From: Byssothecium circinans
Lineage: Eukaryota; Ascomycota; Dothideomycetes; Pleosporales; Massarinaceae
Length of the DNA stretch: 64,000 nt
Assembly (NCBI GenBank): GCA_010015675.1
Contig: ML977016.1
Coordinates: forward strand, 13,809 to 77,808
Reading direction: 5' to 3'
Part shown: one piece after another, positions 17,920 to 29,736 of the stretch
Numbering within the stretch: the stretch's first letter is position 1
Layout: the number at the start of each line of letters is the position of its first letter
Position numbers and translations under genes: made by a program
Notes under the pieces: generated by a model
Told to the model about the DNA's origin: nothing
The model's input: the letters and a program-made list of their open reading frames with translations, nothing else
The model's database searches: none

Positions 17920-19753
17920 TTTATGAGGAAGGTACTAACGTGCGACAGGACGCTGTTATGGGCGCTTGAATTGGCGGTTGAGGAACGGTGAGGGTGAATG
18001 TGAGGAGTGGTGTGTACGATGTTGGAGGTTCGTGGCCCAGGGTATACTATGATTTCTAGGATATGGTGACTACGGCAGGATTTTGCATCCGAAAAAGGTA
18101 GACAACAGCAATCTTCAACAATGCATGTCGAAAAAGCCTTGGAATGCACAGTACGTATAGTACGGTAGCAGTCTCTAACCTATCAGCAAATTTCAATGAC
18201 GTAAAATTATACTCCATCCCAGAGATATTCTACTCACATGAGGCTGAGGTAGCTGGGTAGAACCCTGGAGGTTATCCATGGATATACAAAAAAATCACAT
18301 GAGGGTCTGCTGTCCACGGGTTTACCGGTGAGCGTTTCAAACAGCTTTCGGATCATGTGTATGCGAGATTAGATCTGCACAATGACGATGTGATCGTAGA
18401 AGGTAGAAGGTACATGGGAAGGTACAACGAACGGACGCGCGGTTCCGATAATTTGTCTTAATTGGAATCGCATATATCAGCTACAGGATAGGCGGTAAGG
18501 CACGGTATCGTGGCTGTCTATCCCGAAAGGCGCTTCTACAGCCTCCAGCCTTTCCTAATACCCCGAAGGAGAAGGAAGAGGGACATGCAGCTTGTCGATG
18601 AAGTTTTCATTTATCTAGAGAGGTGGTGCTGTCGCGAAAACTCCATGCTGCTCCCTACGCCACGTTTCCCCCGCAATTTTAACTCACCGCACAAACGCAC
18701 CACGCACAACACGCGACAGCTCGGGACGCTAAACCTACCAACGCAGGCAAACCAACTATCTAGGAACTAAACAGGCAAGCTACAAACGGCAACTTCCAGA
18801 ATTCCGCTTAGCACGTGCCCCATCGATCCCGGTTTGCACTAATCAACAACAAAAAACCAAACCATCATACAAACTGCCTCTCACGTGACGGATAGAATCC
18901 CGAAAGCTGCCCTCAAGACTCAAGCTCCAGGGCTGTATAGCCGGTAGGTACTGTACAGCCCATACCCCCACACCACCCGCGCAGACAGGCCAAAAGGGGG
19001 AAAAGGGAAATCGATCGTCAATGGTCGGTGGGCCGGGGGCACGACCCTCAATCCCCCACCCCGCAGGCACGATCGACAACCGAACCGGGTGAAAGTACAT
19101 GTACAGTAGCACGAGTAGAAAGCGTACTATAAACCAACTAGTAACTATGTACTATTTCTCTCTCTCACGCGACCTCGTTCAAAACGTCTCATCAGCGGTG
19201 TAGCCCCATCAAGGTCTTACATCGGATGCGCATGTGACGATACTTTCGCTTCTTCCGAGGTAGGTTGGAGGTGGTGATTGCTCGGGTTGGAGGCGATCGA
19301 CGGTGGGTACCATATGTTAGATGGATGGGGAGTATTATATGTATTATATATCATGGTATGCGGATGTGCGGCGGTGGTGTCCGGCGGTGTTGTCTAGCCG
19401 TAGATGTCACGATGAGGTGGGTTGGTGATGGCGAGGATGTGGGGAGCGGGTAGAGGGTATAGCGGACGGGGGTGGATATGGAGTAGTGGGTTTGTTCGTC
19501 ATTTGCTTTTGGGCATGTGAGGGTTTTGGGGTGGATGGGGTAGGATGAATATGATGATCTTGGGTGGGGGAGTGGAAGAGGATATAAGGTGAGGGGGATG
19601 GGAGGTCGGTGACGGGTGAACTTTGAAGAGTATGGGTTATTGACAGGTTCGAGATACTTTGTCCTCCGTTTGCTTTCTCAGTTTGTATGCTTTTGAACGA
19701 GAGTTTCGTTTGGTGCACTTTTTGTATTCGCTTCTTACTCTTGTATTCGCATC
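17920..19753. other. Intergenic, no gene recognised
   Basis: This 1.8-kb stretch holds the AROM 3' region and the promoter of the truncated amylase. Small frames occur on both strands but none has a recognisable domain. From about 19260 to 19600 the plus strand is strongly G- and T-rich, a skew that produces long minus-strand frames of Pro/Ser/His composition and should not be read as protein. Confidence 0.5.
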
Positions 19754-20451
19754 ATGAAGCTCCTCGTTACCGGAACGCTTTCGTCTCTCGTACATACCAC
19801 CTTCGCGGCTAGTGCGGCGGACTGGCGCTCTCGGTCTATTTACCAAGACTTTACTGACCGGTCCGTTCACCTCCACTCTCGTCTCTGCTACCTTTGCAAT
19901 ACTAACCACCACCACACAGCTTCGCCCGGACAGATGGCAGCACCGACGCTCCCTGCGATGTATCCAAGAACGTCTACTGCGGCGGGACCTGGTCAGGCAT
20001 TACCTCCAAACTGGACTACATCAGAAACATGGGCTTCACAGCGCTCTGGATCTCGCCCATCACCGCCCAAGTCCCAAACGCATACCACGGATACTACCAA
20101 ACAGACCTGTACTCTGTAAACTCGGAGTTCGGGTCCGCTGACGACTTGAAGAACCTCGTGTCTGCTGTGCACGCAAAGGGTATGTACCTCATGCTCGACA
20201 TCGTACCGAATCACATGGCCTACCCCGGCTGTCCCGATAAAGTCGACTATGCCTCGTTCAACGTGATGGGCCAACCGAGCCATTTCCACGCCTTCTGTCC
20301 GCTGCAGAACATGCAGAACCAGACCGAGGTGGAGCATTGCTGGCTCGGGAATTGCAACATGGCGATGCCGGATCTAAAGACGGACGATGAACAAGTCGCG
20401 AATGAGCTGAACTACTGGGTCAAGCAGCGTGTGAGTCGTACTACATTGTAA
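19754..20451 (+). pseudogene. Truncated secreted alpha-amylase (GH13), N-terminal part only
   Basis: Exon 19754-19860, a 59-bp intron and exon 19920-20451 read MKLLVTGTLSSLVHTTFA (signal peptide), then ADWRSRSIYQDFTDRFARTD, CDVSKNVYCGGTWSGI, GFTALWISPI, YHGYYQTDLY, conserved region I as DIVPNHMAY, and region V as MPDLK. This is a classical fungal secreted alpha-amylase. After NYWVKQR at about 20430 a GTGAGT donor-like site follows, but no downstream exon with region II (GLRIDxxKH), region III (GEV) or region IV (FxxNHD) is visible in either strand to 21.4 kb. The catalytic Asp nucleophile and Glu are therefore absent, and the frame simply runs on to a stop at 20451. The remaining fragment covers roughly the first 200 of about 480 residues. 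It is most likely a deletion product and cannot be an active amylase as read. Confidence 0.8.
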
Positions 20452-21438
20452 GACAAGTTGGCAAGCTTGCCAGGCACCGTTTTAATTTGATCGGCATTTC
20501 GGACCGATGTACAAAGATGCAGAATGCGGATCCAGTCTCGATGGGTGGGATTGTTGATCAGCATCTATAACAGTTCGATGCTGTTGCCTTCGCGCTACCG
20601 CCTCTAGAGAGATCGACGATGACAGGTTCGCGCGCTCACGAGACGGTGCGTATGGAAGTCCCATGGCTCCTCAACACACCCTAGCGGGAAGTCGGAAGTG
20701 CCCAATAATGGACATGGCGAGACGGCCGTTGTTGGCAATTCTCACCGGCTTTATTACCGTAAATTGAACATTCGATACCCGAGACAACGGCGAATCTCAG
20801 CCATGGCCATGGATATCCGCGAAGGCCGTTGTTTGACAAGCAGAGGTCTAGAACTCTGTTGTGGCTGACGGATGTGTCGCTGCGCGATGGTACGGATCGA
20901 GCGAATCGAGAAACGAACATGTTGGAATCTTGCTCAACCGCATGCCAGATTGCGGGTGTTGCGTCGTTGGGCTTGGTTGGTCTGGACCCGCCGGTGTTGA
21001 GTTCCGGAGCACCGGGGACCCTGCGGCGTAGGGCGCCATGTCCATGAATAGGGGCAGGGGAAGAGAGACGCCATGCGCTGTAGAGAGGATAGATATGATC
21101 ACACGCAATGCAATGCATCGTGATGGTGAGGGTGAAGGAGCATAGGAGAATGTGCGATGAGCCATGACGGTTCGGGACTAGCCGAAGACAAGCTTTTCAG
21201 ATGAAAGCTTGGCCCTGCATCTTCGAGGTCTAGACCCCCGCCCTCCTCATCCGCAAGCCACATCAGGCCATCTTTCGCCGTTGTCAGATCTCCTTCAGCT
21301 CGACCTTGCCAGGCGGGATGTAGCATCCGTGCTAGCCGGAAGCTGCCATACAAGGGTGGTCGTGTGAACCATCCATCTGCAGCCCTCAAATACACGACCC
21401 TATCCCCCGCGCGACCACGCCTTTACCTTGAAGGCACC
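20452..21438. other. Intergenic, no gene recognised
   Basis: The sequence where the rest of an amylase would be expected carries overlapping frames without amylase motifs or other domains. Part of it is GC-rich, giving long but low-information frames on the minus strand at 20681-21118. The right end is the promoter of the SAM/HMG-box gene. An in-frame upstream ATG for that gene exists at 21364. Confidence 0.5.
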
Positions 21439-23992
21439 ATGACGATCACTTCCCCTTCTAAGCAAACGCCCATGCCAGACCTACTTGATGTCCTTGAACG
21501 TCTCAAGTTGGCAACATACCACAAAGCTCTTGCTAAGAACGGCTTCTACAACTGGGAGAGCGTTCTAGATATCACGGAAGAAGATTTTACAGCCCTGAAC
21601 TTCAAGCTCGGTCACCGTCGAACACTGCAGCGCGAGATAGCCACATGGCGAGGAGTGCCTTCTTCTTTGTCGCTGGAAGAGAAAAACATCGAGCAAACAT
21701 CCCTTTCGACATCGGCGTTGGAACGCCTGACTAGACAGACATCGACTCCACCACCGCGAGAGAAACGGCGGTACAGACGACATCCTCGGGCCGATAGCAA
21801 CGCGCCGAAGAAGCCAAAGACAGCATGTATATATATCTGATCCCGACTTACACCGAGCAGCTTTGACCGTGATGTAGACGTAAACTTCGCTGACGAGCTC
21901 CGGACTCTGCCCGAAATCGGCTCACTGTCGTTCGTGGACATTGCTAGAGAAGTGGGCCGGAGATGGCAGGAGCTCCCGGCAGAGAAGAAGCGTGTGTGGG
22001 AGAGTCAAGCTGCGCGCGCAATGCAAGAGTTTGAAGCACAGATGGATGAGTACAAGAACACGGATAATTGGCGCAAGTATCAGGCCTATCTAACTGGATT
22101 CAAATCCCAACAACAGCAACAAGCAGGCGGAAAACGGCCAGGGCCCAGTCGCACAAATTCCTACAACAACCGAAGAGTTAATTCCTGTGCGAGCCCTTCC
22201 GCTTCTTCTGACAGCCCGTTATCACTTCCTTCCAACACCTCGATCGGTACTGAGGCCGAGCTCTGCCACAATGCGCTCACTCTGGCGTTCAGCGAGTTGG
22301 TTTCTCTGCGAGGCGAGATCCTGGGCCAAGGGGCAAAGCCCTATAATGACCAGAATTTGCCGCCTGAATCCCTCGTACGGCGAGCAATGCACGCTTTCGT
22401 GCAGGGGACAGGATCACTACTTTACATGTGGGAATATGGACAAGTCGATGAAATACTTGACCGTATCTACAGACCGCAGAGACGAGTGGACGCAATGACA
22501 CTTGCCGAATGCTTCATTGTCTCGGCTATGGGTGCACACTACGACATGGAGTGTTTTCCTGATCGGATACGCAAAATGTTATATGCTTCGGGCACCCTGT
22601 TTTTTAACGAGAAATCGGCAACACTGGACCATATGCGCACAATGCGCTTGTTGCTGTCGATGGCCTTTTATGCCCTCCTGGAGAAGCACATGAGCGCTCG
22701 ATATTTGATAGGTACGTGATGGTGGATCATCACAACATATGCTGATTTGTATACAGCGGCCGGCTTGCAGATTGCACGGTGGAAGTGCCCCACTTCAGTG
22801 CAACCCAACTCAAGGAACATGAACGACAGTTGGAGGCGTATCTTCCGTAGTCTCATATTCATGGATTGCTGGCTCGCGTACACGCTAGGGTACACGTCCG
22901 AGGTCACGTCGAGTGACATAGCAGTAAGTAGTATCACGGACTTTCGATCCTCACGTGTCTAACGTTGATATAGATTGTGTGCAGCGCCTGCCATTCAGAC
23001 CAGATGACAATCGATGAACAAATACACATACAGACCAGTAAAATCGGGCTGGTTGCGGCTGAGATTGCAAAGACTATTACATCTCCAGAGTTGGCGACGC
23101 GTGGAAACATCACCAAGCTTACAGGCATGCTTGAGGCGTGGAGGTTGGAAGTTCCCCTCATGCTCCAAATTACTACGTTGACATCAAGTACTCCTCCTCC
23201 CCTGACTCTATATCAACGGCGGGCTGTCCTTATGGTTCATGTAAGCACTGCCAGGCTCTTTTCAAGCTCGTCAACTGACATTTCTCAGATAATGTACCTC
23301 GGAGCTCTGATACTTCTATATCGTCAACTGCTTGTCGCAACTGCGGAGAAGCAGCTCACAGATGGTGCAGCCTGGAATTTAGATCTCTCCGCGGCCGAAG
23401 TTGTAAGATATAGGAACGAGTGCTCGATGGCCGGTCAGCAGATCGCGCGAATCCTTGGACTCATCTCTTTCGACGGAACGCTGACCAAACGATGCTGGCT
23501 GATCATGTAAGCTCTGGCTGTAACTCCGGGTGTTGTTGTATTAATTCTTCCCGTAGCTACTGGGCCTTTACAGCCTCCATCGTCCTCCTCTTCAGCGCAA
23601 CAAGCAAGCTTCTCGAAGGCCAACCCGACGGCGTAGACCAAGATCTCAACTACGCCAAAACATGCATGGGCATGCTCGAGCCATGTCGAGTTTTTGAGCC
23701 CATAGCCGCACGGTACCTCGACATCTTATGGCCTCTGTATGACCATCTCCGGGACATCCATCACCGTATGGTAGGCCGGGCAAAGACTAGTATTTTCTCA
23801 CTGCTTCAGGCAGATCCGAATAAGTTCAGTCCGCCCATTCCCATCTCCAAGACGGAAATCGGGCCCATTTCTGGGAAGCTGTCACTGCTGCTTACGGATC
23901 CGTTTGGCAGGAAGCAGAGCCTGCTGAACGATGATAGTATGCGGCGGTTGCTGAATGCTGACGGGTCGTGTTCGGTGTTTTGGTGGAAGTGA
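21439..23992 (+). CDS. SAM-domain plus HMG-box protein with fungal transcription-factor-like C-terminus
   Basis: Six exons (21439-21826, 21878-22711, 22757-22923, 22974-23240, 23289-23506, 23557-23992), with introns of 45-51 bp and consistent phases, encode 769 residues. Residues about 10-65 (LLDVLERLKLATYHKALAKN...) are a SAM-like domain. Residues about 120-200 are an HMG box: APKKPKTAYVNFADELR, SLSFVDIAREVGRRWQELP, KKRVWESQAARAMQEF. A Gln-rich and Ser-rich linker follows. The remaining 550 residues are helical and resemble the middle homology region of fungal zinc-cluster regulators (MECFPDRIRKMLYASGTLFF..., ALEKHMSARYLIAAGLQIAR, LLYRQLLVATAEKQL), but no Cys6 cluster is present. Nuclear DNA binding is likely; targets are unknown. 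The start at 21439 (CACCATG) was preferred over the in-frame ATG at 21364. It could be a developmental regulator; nothing ties it to the NRPS except distance. Confidence 0.85.
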
Positions 23993-25078
23993 GTTGTGGA
24001 TGGATTGTGAGAATCTTCAATATCGGTGGCTTTTCGTCTTCCAGTCCTCTGTTCGTTCTAAGGCTCCGTCTTCACAGCGGCATGGACACCTTTTGGGATC
24101 ATCTTGATTGATATACTTAGACTTGACCGTCTGTTGCGCGCCTGTGTTTGTGCAACATCGACTGTTATATATACCTTTGCGTTGTTCGAGACAAGTCTAG
24201 CAATGCATGGCGCCTATCGACGCCACCACCACGCTCAACATAGCCGGATGGAGAAGATACGATGATAACGGTCCAGGGAGGAGCGGAGCGGGAATGCCCG
24301 CGTCGTATGAGATAGGGAACGAGCATGCTATCGACTGCTGGCCGCCTGGTGCATATCCAAATCCAGAACTCCCCAGCACCAGTTCAGAACGTCAGATTGC
24401 CTTGCAGCAACTCAGCACGCCAGCTGCTTGATATGTATGTAGACAGTGCCCACCACCCACTTTTTCGCCTGGTACTATTTTCGGCTAAACTCGCATCACG
24501 ATAATGCCATCATAGCACCTCATTATTATCGCCCGTTGACGCAAGCCCAACCCCACGTTCCTCCCTCCCAATCAGGAACATCCCTGTGGGACTCGCCTGC
24601 ATCGAGATATCGAGATGACGCACCATCCAATCACCCACGCCGCAGCTCCGGATGGCTTATCGAAAATGCAAGCACGCATGCGCCGTGCAGCCCTCGAGAC
24701 TCGAGTATGAGGACGTTGAGATGCGGACGGCGGATGTCTGGGTGAGATGCGGGTATTGAAAGGGGCGGAGACGGCCTGGGGCGCACGCGTGTTCGGGACA
24801 GGGACTGGCACTTGCGCAGCTGTTTGCGGAGGTCCGAGACTCCGAGGTCTCGTCATTTGCGAATAAGACGGACGTCACATTTCTTCCACAATTCTTCACA
24901 TAAAATCTCCTTATTACTGACTTGTGCCTTTTCCTCTCATCTCCTCTCCTCTCCCCTCCCTTGCCTTTTCTGTCGTTTCGAGTCGGTCTTTCAATGCAAA
25001 CGTCGTCAGTCCAGCTTGCATTCGACGCGCTACATGCACACCACCTACGGAGCTTGCTGATCGATACGAGGAGTTGCG
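23993..25078. other. Intergenic, no gene recognised
   Basis: A small plus-strand frame at 24207-24431 (74 codons, beginning MAPIDATTTLNIAGWRRY) follows a TATA-like tatatatacc at 24167 and could be a minor gene, but it has no recognisable domain. The rest, including CT-rich DNA at 24930-24990, looks like the promoter of the next gene. Confidence 0.4.
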
Positions 25079-26255
25079 ATGGATTCTGCCTTGGAGAGCC
25101 CGTTTGTGATCCCACATGAGGATGTTGAGGCGCTGGAGGGTTCGGAGGGGTTTAGGTTGTTGAGAGGGTATCTGAGAGGTCTGGAGGGGTGCGGGTATGT
25201 TCACGTTTTGTCGCTATTCTCTGCGTCATGGCCAGGCGTCGTGCTTGACTTGTATGACTTGCTGAGCCTATTGCCACCGATCGTATCTATAAACTTTACA
25301 AGGCTCTAGCTAACCAACAATGTGCCCATAGTTTCTGCACCTCTCACGCTACCGCCTCCTCCGAAGCACAGTCTACATGGCTCTTTCACCGCGACATCCT
25401 CCACGCGCTCGTCATGCCCGTCGTCGAGCTTTTCAAGCGCGCATCTACACTCGCCGAAGCAGCACTCTGCACGAAGAAAAGTGAAGATCTAGAACTAGCC
25501 TTTAGCGGCGAGGCGCGCAGTGCATTTCTCTGGCTGCAATGCTTTGTGAGCGAGGAGGAAGACTGGGTCAGAACGAGAGGATGTCCCGGTACGCATACCC
25601 CCCACACCCAACACCCCCCTGAACTGCCAAATTCCGCCAACAGTACTAATACCTCCCGACAGCATGCGTAACAATAGCAACACTAAGCACAGAATCCCAC
25701 ATCCGCCTCACCATCGCCGCCTCCCTCCTCTCCACCCTGACCATCACCACCCCATCATCCGAACACCCCCCATCCCCACCCACATCCGCAACCACAACCA
25801 CAACCAACCCCTCCCTCCCCGCGCTCCCGCACATCATCCCCGCGCTCCGCGAAGCCCTCGCCTCCGACCCCTTCTGGGGCCCAGACTACTGGCCCTACCT
25901 CTTCTCGCGCGCCTCGCAGCTCAGCACCGGTATCCAAGCCCTCATCACCTCGCTCGTCGATCTCGAGTCACTCGTCGCCTCACCATCTCCCACGACCGCA
26001 GTATCGGGCAAGCGCAGCCCAACTGCGCCAGTCACACAGCTTCATGGAGAAAAGGGGGAGGAGAAGGGTCTGAAACTGAGGAAGAGTAAATTGGCGAAGA
26101 GGCAGCTGAGGATGAAGGCGGAAGAAGTTAGTCTTATGAGGAGGTGTGCGCTGCAGTGTTGGGCGAGGGCCGTGGTGCCGAGGGAGATACGGGCGGAGGT
26201 TTTGGGGCTGGGGATGGGGAGGGAGGGGAGGGTGAGGAGTTTGACTTGTCCTTGA
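25079..26255 (+). CDS. Hypothetical protein, unrecognised
   Basis: Exons 25079-25194, 25332-25588 and 25663-26255 (introns 137 and 74 bp, the second with a GTACTAAT branch-like site) keep one frame for 321 residues. It begins MDSALESPFVIPHEDVEALE. No signal peptide or membrane segment is seen. The middle is helical (HRDILHALVMPVVELFKRAS, LWLQCFVSEEEDW). A Thr/Pro-rich loop (PPSPPTSATTTTTNPSL) follows, then ALREALASDPFWGPDYWPYL and a basic helix (KLRKSKLAKRQLRMKAEEV). I do not recognise the family; the basic C-terminal part could bind nucleic acid or another protein. Exon 3 also contains long false frames on both strands because of its C-rich composition. Confidence 0.6.
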
Positions 26256-27392
26256 TTTGTGGTTGAGGGGGAGGTGTGGTGTGGAGTGTGGATGGATGCG
26301 GTGAGGAGGGTTTGCGTTTAAAGAAAGGAGGGTTTCATTCGAGGAGAATTTGTTTCGGTGTTGCTTTGGATTTGCATTAGATAGATACCACTGTAGCCTC
26401 ACTTGTGTTTTTTCCTTGGGCTTTTCATGTTCGTCTTTTCGATAGGTGGATAAATGGACAATCAATCAGTCAGCCAGTCAGTCAGTCTTCAAGTTATCAA
26501 TCTTCAATCGCTGTATCCTCTTCCAACACCCGTCTATAATTACGCAACCTTCCCCCTTCCCCCTTCCCTTGAGTCCTTCCAACCTTGATTTTCATGACTG
26601 GACCCCGAACACCCAACACTCATAAAATCTCCTCCCTATCCTCGTGGCCCCTCCCTGAGCTTTAAAACCTGGTGTTGGGACATATCTCTGTTGAATTTAT
26701 GAAGGCCTTGGTATATTGCTCCACCAGCTCCCGCGTCTCTTTATACGAGAGTACTTTCCGCTCACGCTTCCACCGCATCCGTAAATGCGCAATATAAATT
26801 CATTTCAAAATATCATCTGCTTAACCTGCCTTGCCTCTTCCTTCATCGTCTCATGCTTCGAAGCTGCCAAAACGCTGCGGATACACTGCCTCTGTCTCCC
26901 ATGAAAATGCGCTTACTTGATGTTGGCTCATCGAATCCATGGTACGGAATTCCTGCCGTCGCAGAGATTCGATTCTCGTTCCAGGAAGGTAATTATTCTG
27001 GGCCCAGGACGCGCTGCTTTCTCGCACCTCAGCCATCGCTGCCCGACATCGTTGCTGGCTAGGACGCGAAAACGATATGGTATGAAGTGGTTTAAGCGGG
27101 AATGGACATTCACATCGCGGTTGTTATACATTACGTGTTCTTCTGTGTGCTGGTTTTCGATCTTCCGAAGAAGTCGGGTAGGTAGTGTACGTACACATAG
27201 TGATTATATCTTCACGCTCAGTCCGAAGTGGGCTGCGGGGTGGGGAGAAATGTTCCGTTAAAGTAGTTTCAAGGTCGTCAAGATGTACACAAGGATGGAT
27301 ATCTTCGACGAAGAGATAATACCTGCACATAATTTGAATCCAAATCTATTGGTTCCCGTATATCCGCCATACCGCCGCAAATCTCACACCCC
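26256..27392. other. Intergenic, short repeats only
   Basis: Between two convergent genes. A short CAGT-type tetranucleotide run lies at 26460-26490 (cagtcagccagtcagtcagt). Pyrimidine-rich DNA follows at 26550-26620. Small frames at 26850-27330 have no recognisable features. Confidence 0.5.
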
Positions 27393-29736
27393 TCACCGCG
27401 CCCGCGCAATCTCCCCCGAAACCCTCCCCCCAACCGGCGACACAGGCGTAATCTGATCATCCACCCCCTCATCCACAAGCGTAGTCCGCGTATCAACCCT
27501 CCTCACCCTCCTCTCACCCCCCGCAAACATATCAGCCCGACCCAACGTCGGACTAACCGGAGTGATCGGACTCTCCAGCGTATCCGTCCTCTTCACCTTC
27601 CAATCAAACGACATAGCCCTCTCCGAAACAGGCCCATTCCCCGTGTCCGACCGCGCAGTCGAAGGCCCACTCCCCGTCTCCCCTTTCTCAACATCTCTCT
27701 CCCAGTCCCGAGGCGCAATGAGAGTCGTATGCTTCTCATCCCTCGTATCGATCATGGCCAGGTTCTCTCCCGGCGCGGTGATGGGATGGGCCCAGCGATT
27801 CGACCAAGTCCCCGAGCCGATGACATGTTCGTGCGCAAGGCGCTGTAGCTGCAATGTAGTATTCGTGTCCCACTCCAGACGGGCATAGGTCCCGCTCGGA
27901 TTGGAACATTTCGCGCTGCGACGGATCTGTACGAAGTCCACAATATGCGGCAACGTGAGGTCCAGAACGATAAACAGACCGCCGATAACGAGGATCAAAC
28001 TCACGCCCAGGACGGAGAAGGACGAGTATTTCGTCGACATGATTTTCTGCGCTTTGCACAGGGCGTGCTCGGCTGTGGTGTTGGGCGCGACGCGGAAGCG
28101 CTGGTACGCTGCGTTGGGACCGTTGCCGGCTTCGACGAAGGAGCCTTGGAGCGAGGCTAGGGAGCTCGAGACCCAGTGCTCGACTTCGAGCTGCCATTGG
28201 TTGGGGGGGAGGGGGCCTTGGTTGTTGTTGCCGAGGCCGTGGCGGGCGATTATCGAGGATGCGCCTAGGGCTTCGACGATGCCTGAGATGGAGAAGAATC
28301 CGAGGCCGAAGATTAGATCGGCCCATTTCATCGTCTGTCGTTGGGATTCGGTCGGGTAGAGTTTGTCGAGTGGGTACGTGTCGTCGACCATGCCGCGTAG
28401 TGGCTCGCAGCGGGTCGGTTCGGGGTGGTTGGGGTTGCAGGTTTGCATTTGCATTGTGCAGCCCATGACGGAGATCGGCTCGTCGGGATCGTAGAGCTGC
28501 TTGTATGTCGTGGAATCTATGGACGAGCGCAGTTGTTTCCCTTTTTTGTGCGCGGAGAACCAGGGGTCGTCGACTGGCTGGGTGAAGAGGATCCCGCGTG
28601 AGGTGAGGAAGAAGAGCATCACGTCGGCATCTGGCTTTTGGAGTTGCGGAATGGGATCGAACTGGGAGGCTTGTCGGGCGATTTTTCCGGTTCCCCCGTA
28701 GGATTTTATACCCCTATTGATTGTGAGCATAAGTGTGTATCGGAATGCTAATTGTTACTTACTGGATGCCGTAGTCTGCTCGTGCCCGCTGTCGCGTATT
28801 TTTGATGGCGTTGTATGAGGTTGTCTCATTGAGGGATACTTCTTGCGTGTAATTGAACCGAGGATCAATTGTTCCATACCAGTATCGTTGGAGGAGTTCC
28901 GACGTGTTCGACTGAGTTACATTCGTGAATCCCTCTGTCACAATAGGCGCACAGTGATGGACGAAGCGGTACTGAAAGCGGTTTTCGGGGGCTGCATTGA
29001 TGCCGAGGTCTTTGCTGCTGTCTATATATCCGGTGTCGATGATGAGATTCTTCTCTTGCGACTTGCACATTTCTTTCGAGAACGGGCAGCTAGCATTTCG
29101 ATCGACTGTCGTCTTCAAGCTTGCTCGGGCATAGGGCTGACAGTCTTCTGCAGCTGAAGTTTTGTTGCTTGAGTAGCATTGAAGCGCGTAGTTCGCATAC
29201 GCTGTGGCTCTTTCTTGTTGATGGGGAAGGAAGAGGAGGTTGTATGCCGTATCGTCGTCGCTCACATCCAGAGGTCCGCAGTTGTCGCCTGTAAGGAGCA
29301 CCTCGTTCGCCGTGTCTGTGGTGATTTGGGAAGAGAAGACACCTGCAACACCGAAGGATATAGAAACAAGCAGTGCAAGAAAGATAATTCCGAATATGCG
29401 TGGGAACGGTTTCCGGAATCTAGCTGGGATTCGCCAGGCCCAAATGACCTGGGAAAGTGACCATGCTGCGTCTTGTGCTGTGTCGCAATTTCGAAGAATT
29501 GCTTGAACCTGATGATATGTTCCATCCCGGGGAGTAGGGCTTGATAACATGCGATGCAGGAGGAAGCAAGCTAGTCTCCAAAAAGACTTGCCTGCCGCTC
29601 CGACGAAGATGGCGATGAAGGCTACAAGAAGGCCTCCATTTTTTCGTGTGAGTGTGATAGTCGCTCCCTCGACCTTGCCGTGATCCCAATTGGTCCAGAA
29701 GCCCAAGTGAACATGATAAGCGTCGACGAGACTCAT
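27393..29736 (-). CDS. Large multi-pass membrane protein, unrecognised fungal family
   Basis: Two exons, 28763-29736 and 27393-28713, with a 49-bp intron (donor GTAAGT) that joins DYGIQ to GIKSYGGTGK, give 764 residues. Four strongly hydrophobic segments are visible: LLVAFIAIFVGAAGKSFW (about residue 36), IFGIIFLALLVSISFGVAGV (about 118), LIFGLGFFSISGIVEAL (about 490) and FSVLGVSLILVIGGLFIVLD (about 590). Between segments two and three lies a roughly 350-residue region with many Asn-x-Ser/Thr sites and cysteines (NCGPLD, QCYSSNKTS, ASCPFSKEMCKS), so it is probably extracellular. The C-terminal about 170 residues are hydrophilic, with repeated SPxTPVSP-like motifs (ESPITPVSPTLG, DQITPVSPVGG), likely cytosolic phosphorylation sites. 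Proteins of this layout are common in filamentous ascomycetes and have no assigned function. It lies 1.3 kb downstream of the NRPS on the same strand, but a role in the pathway is only a possibility. Confidence 0.8.

Noticed and set aside
19265..19718. Possible short genes in the G/T-skewed DNA before the amylase fragment
   Set aside because: The frames are driven by strand skew and contain no motif or start context; treated as promoter DNA.
20681..21395. Missing amylase C-terminal half in the downstream region
   Set aside because: I looked for GLRID, GEV and NHD-type motifs in all frames and found none; the frames here are GC-driven.
25646..26465. Long His/Pro-rich frames on both strands over the 321-aa hypothetical gene
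   Set aside because: They are out-of-frame readings of the C-rich exon 3, and the spliced plus-strand frame explains the region better.
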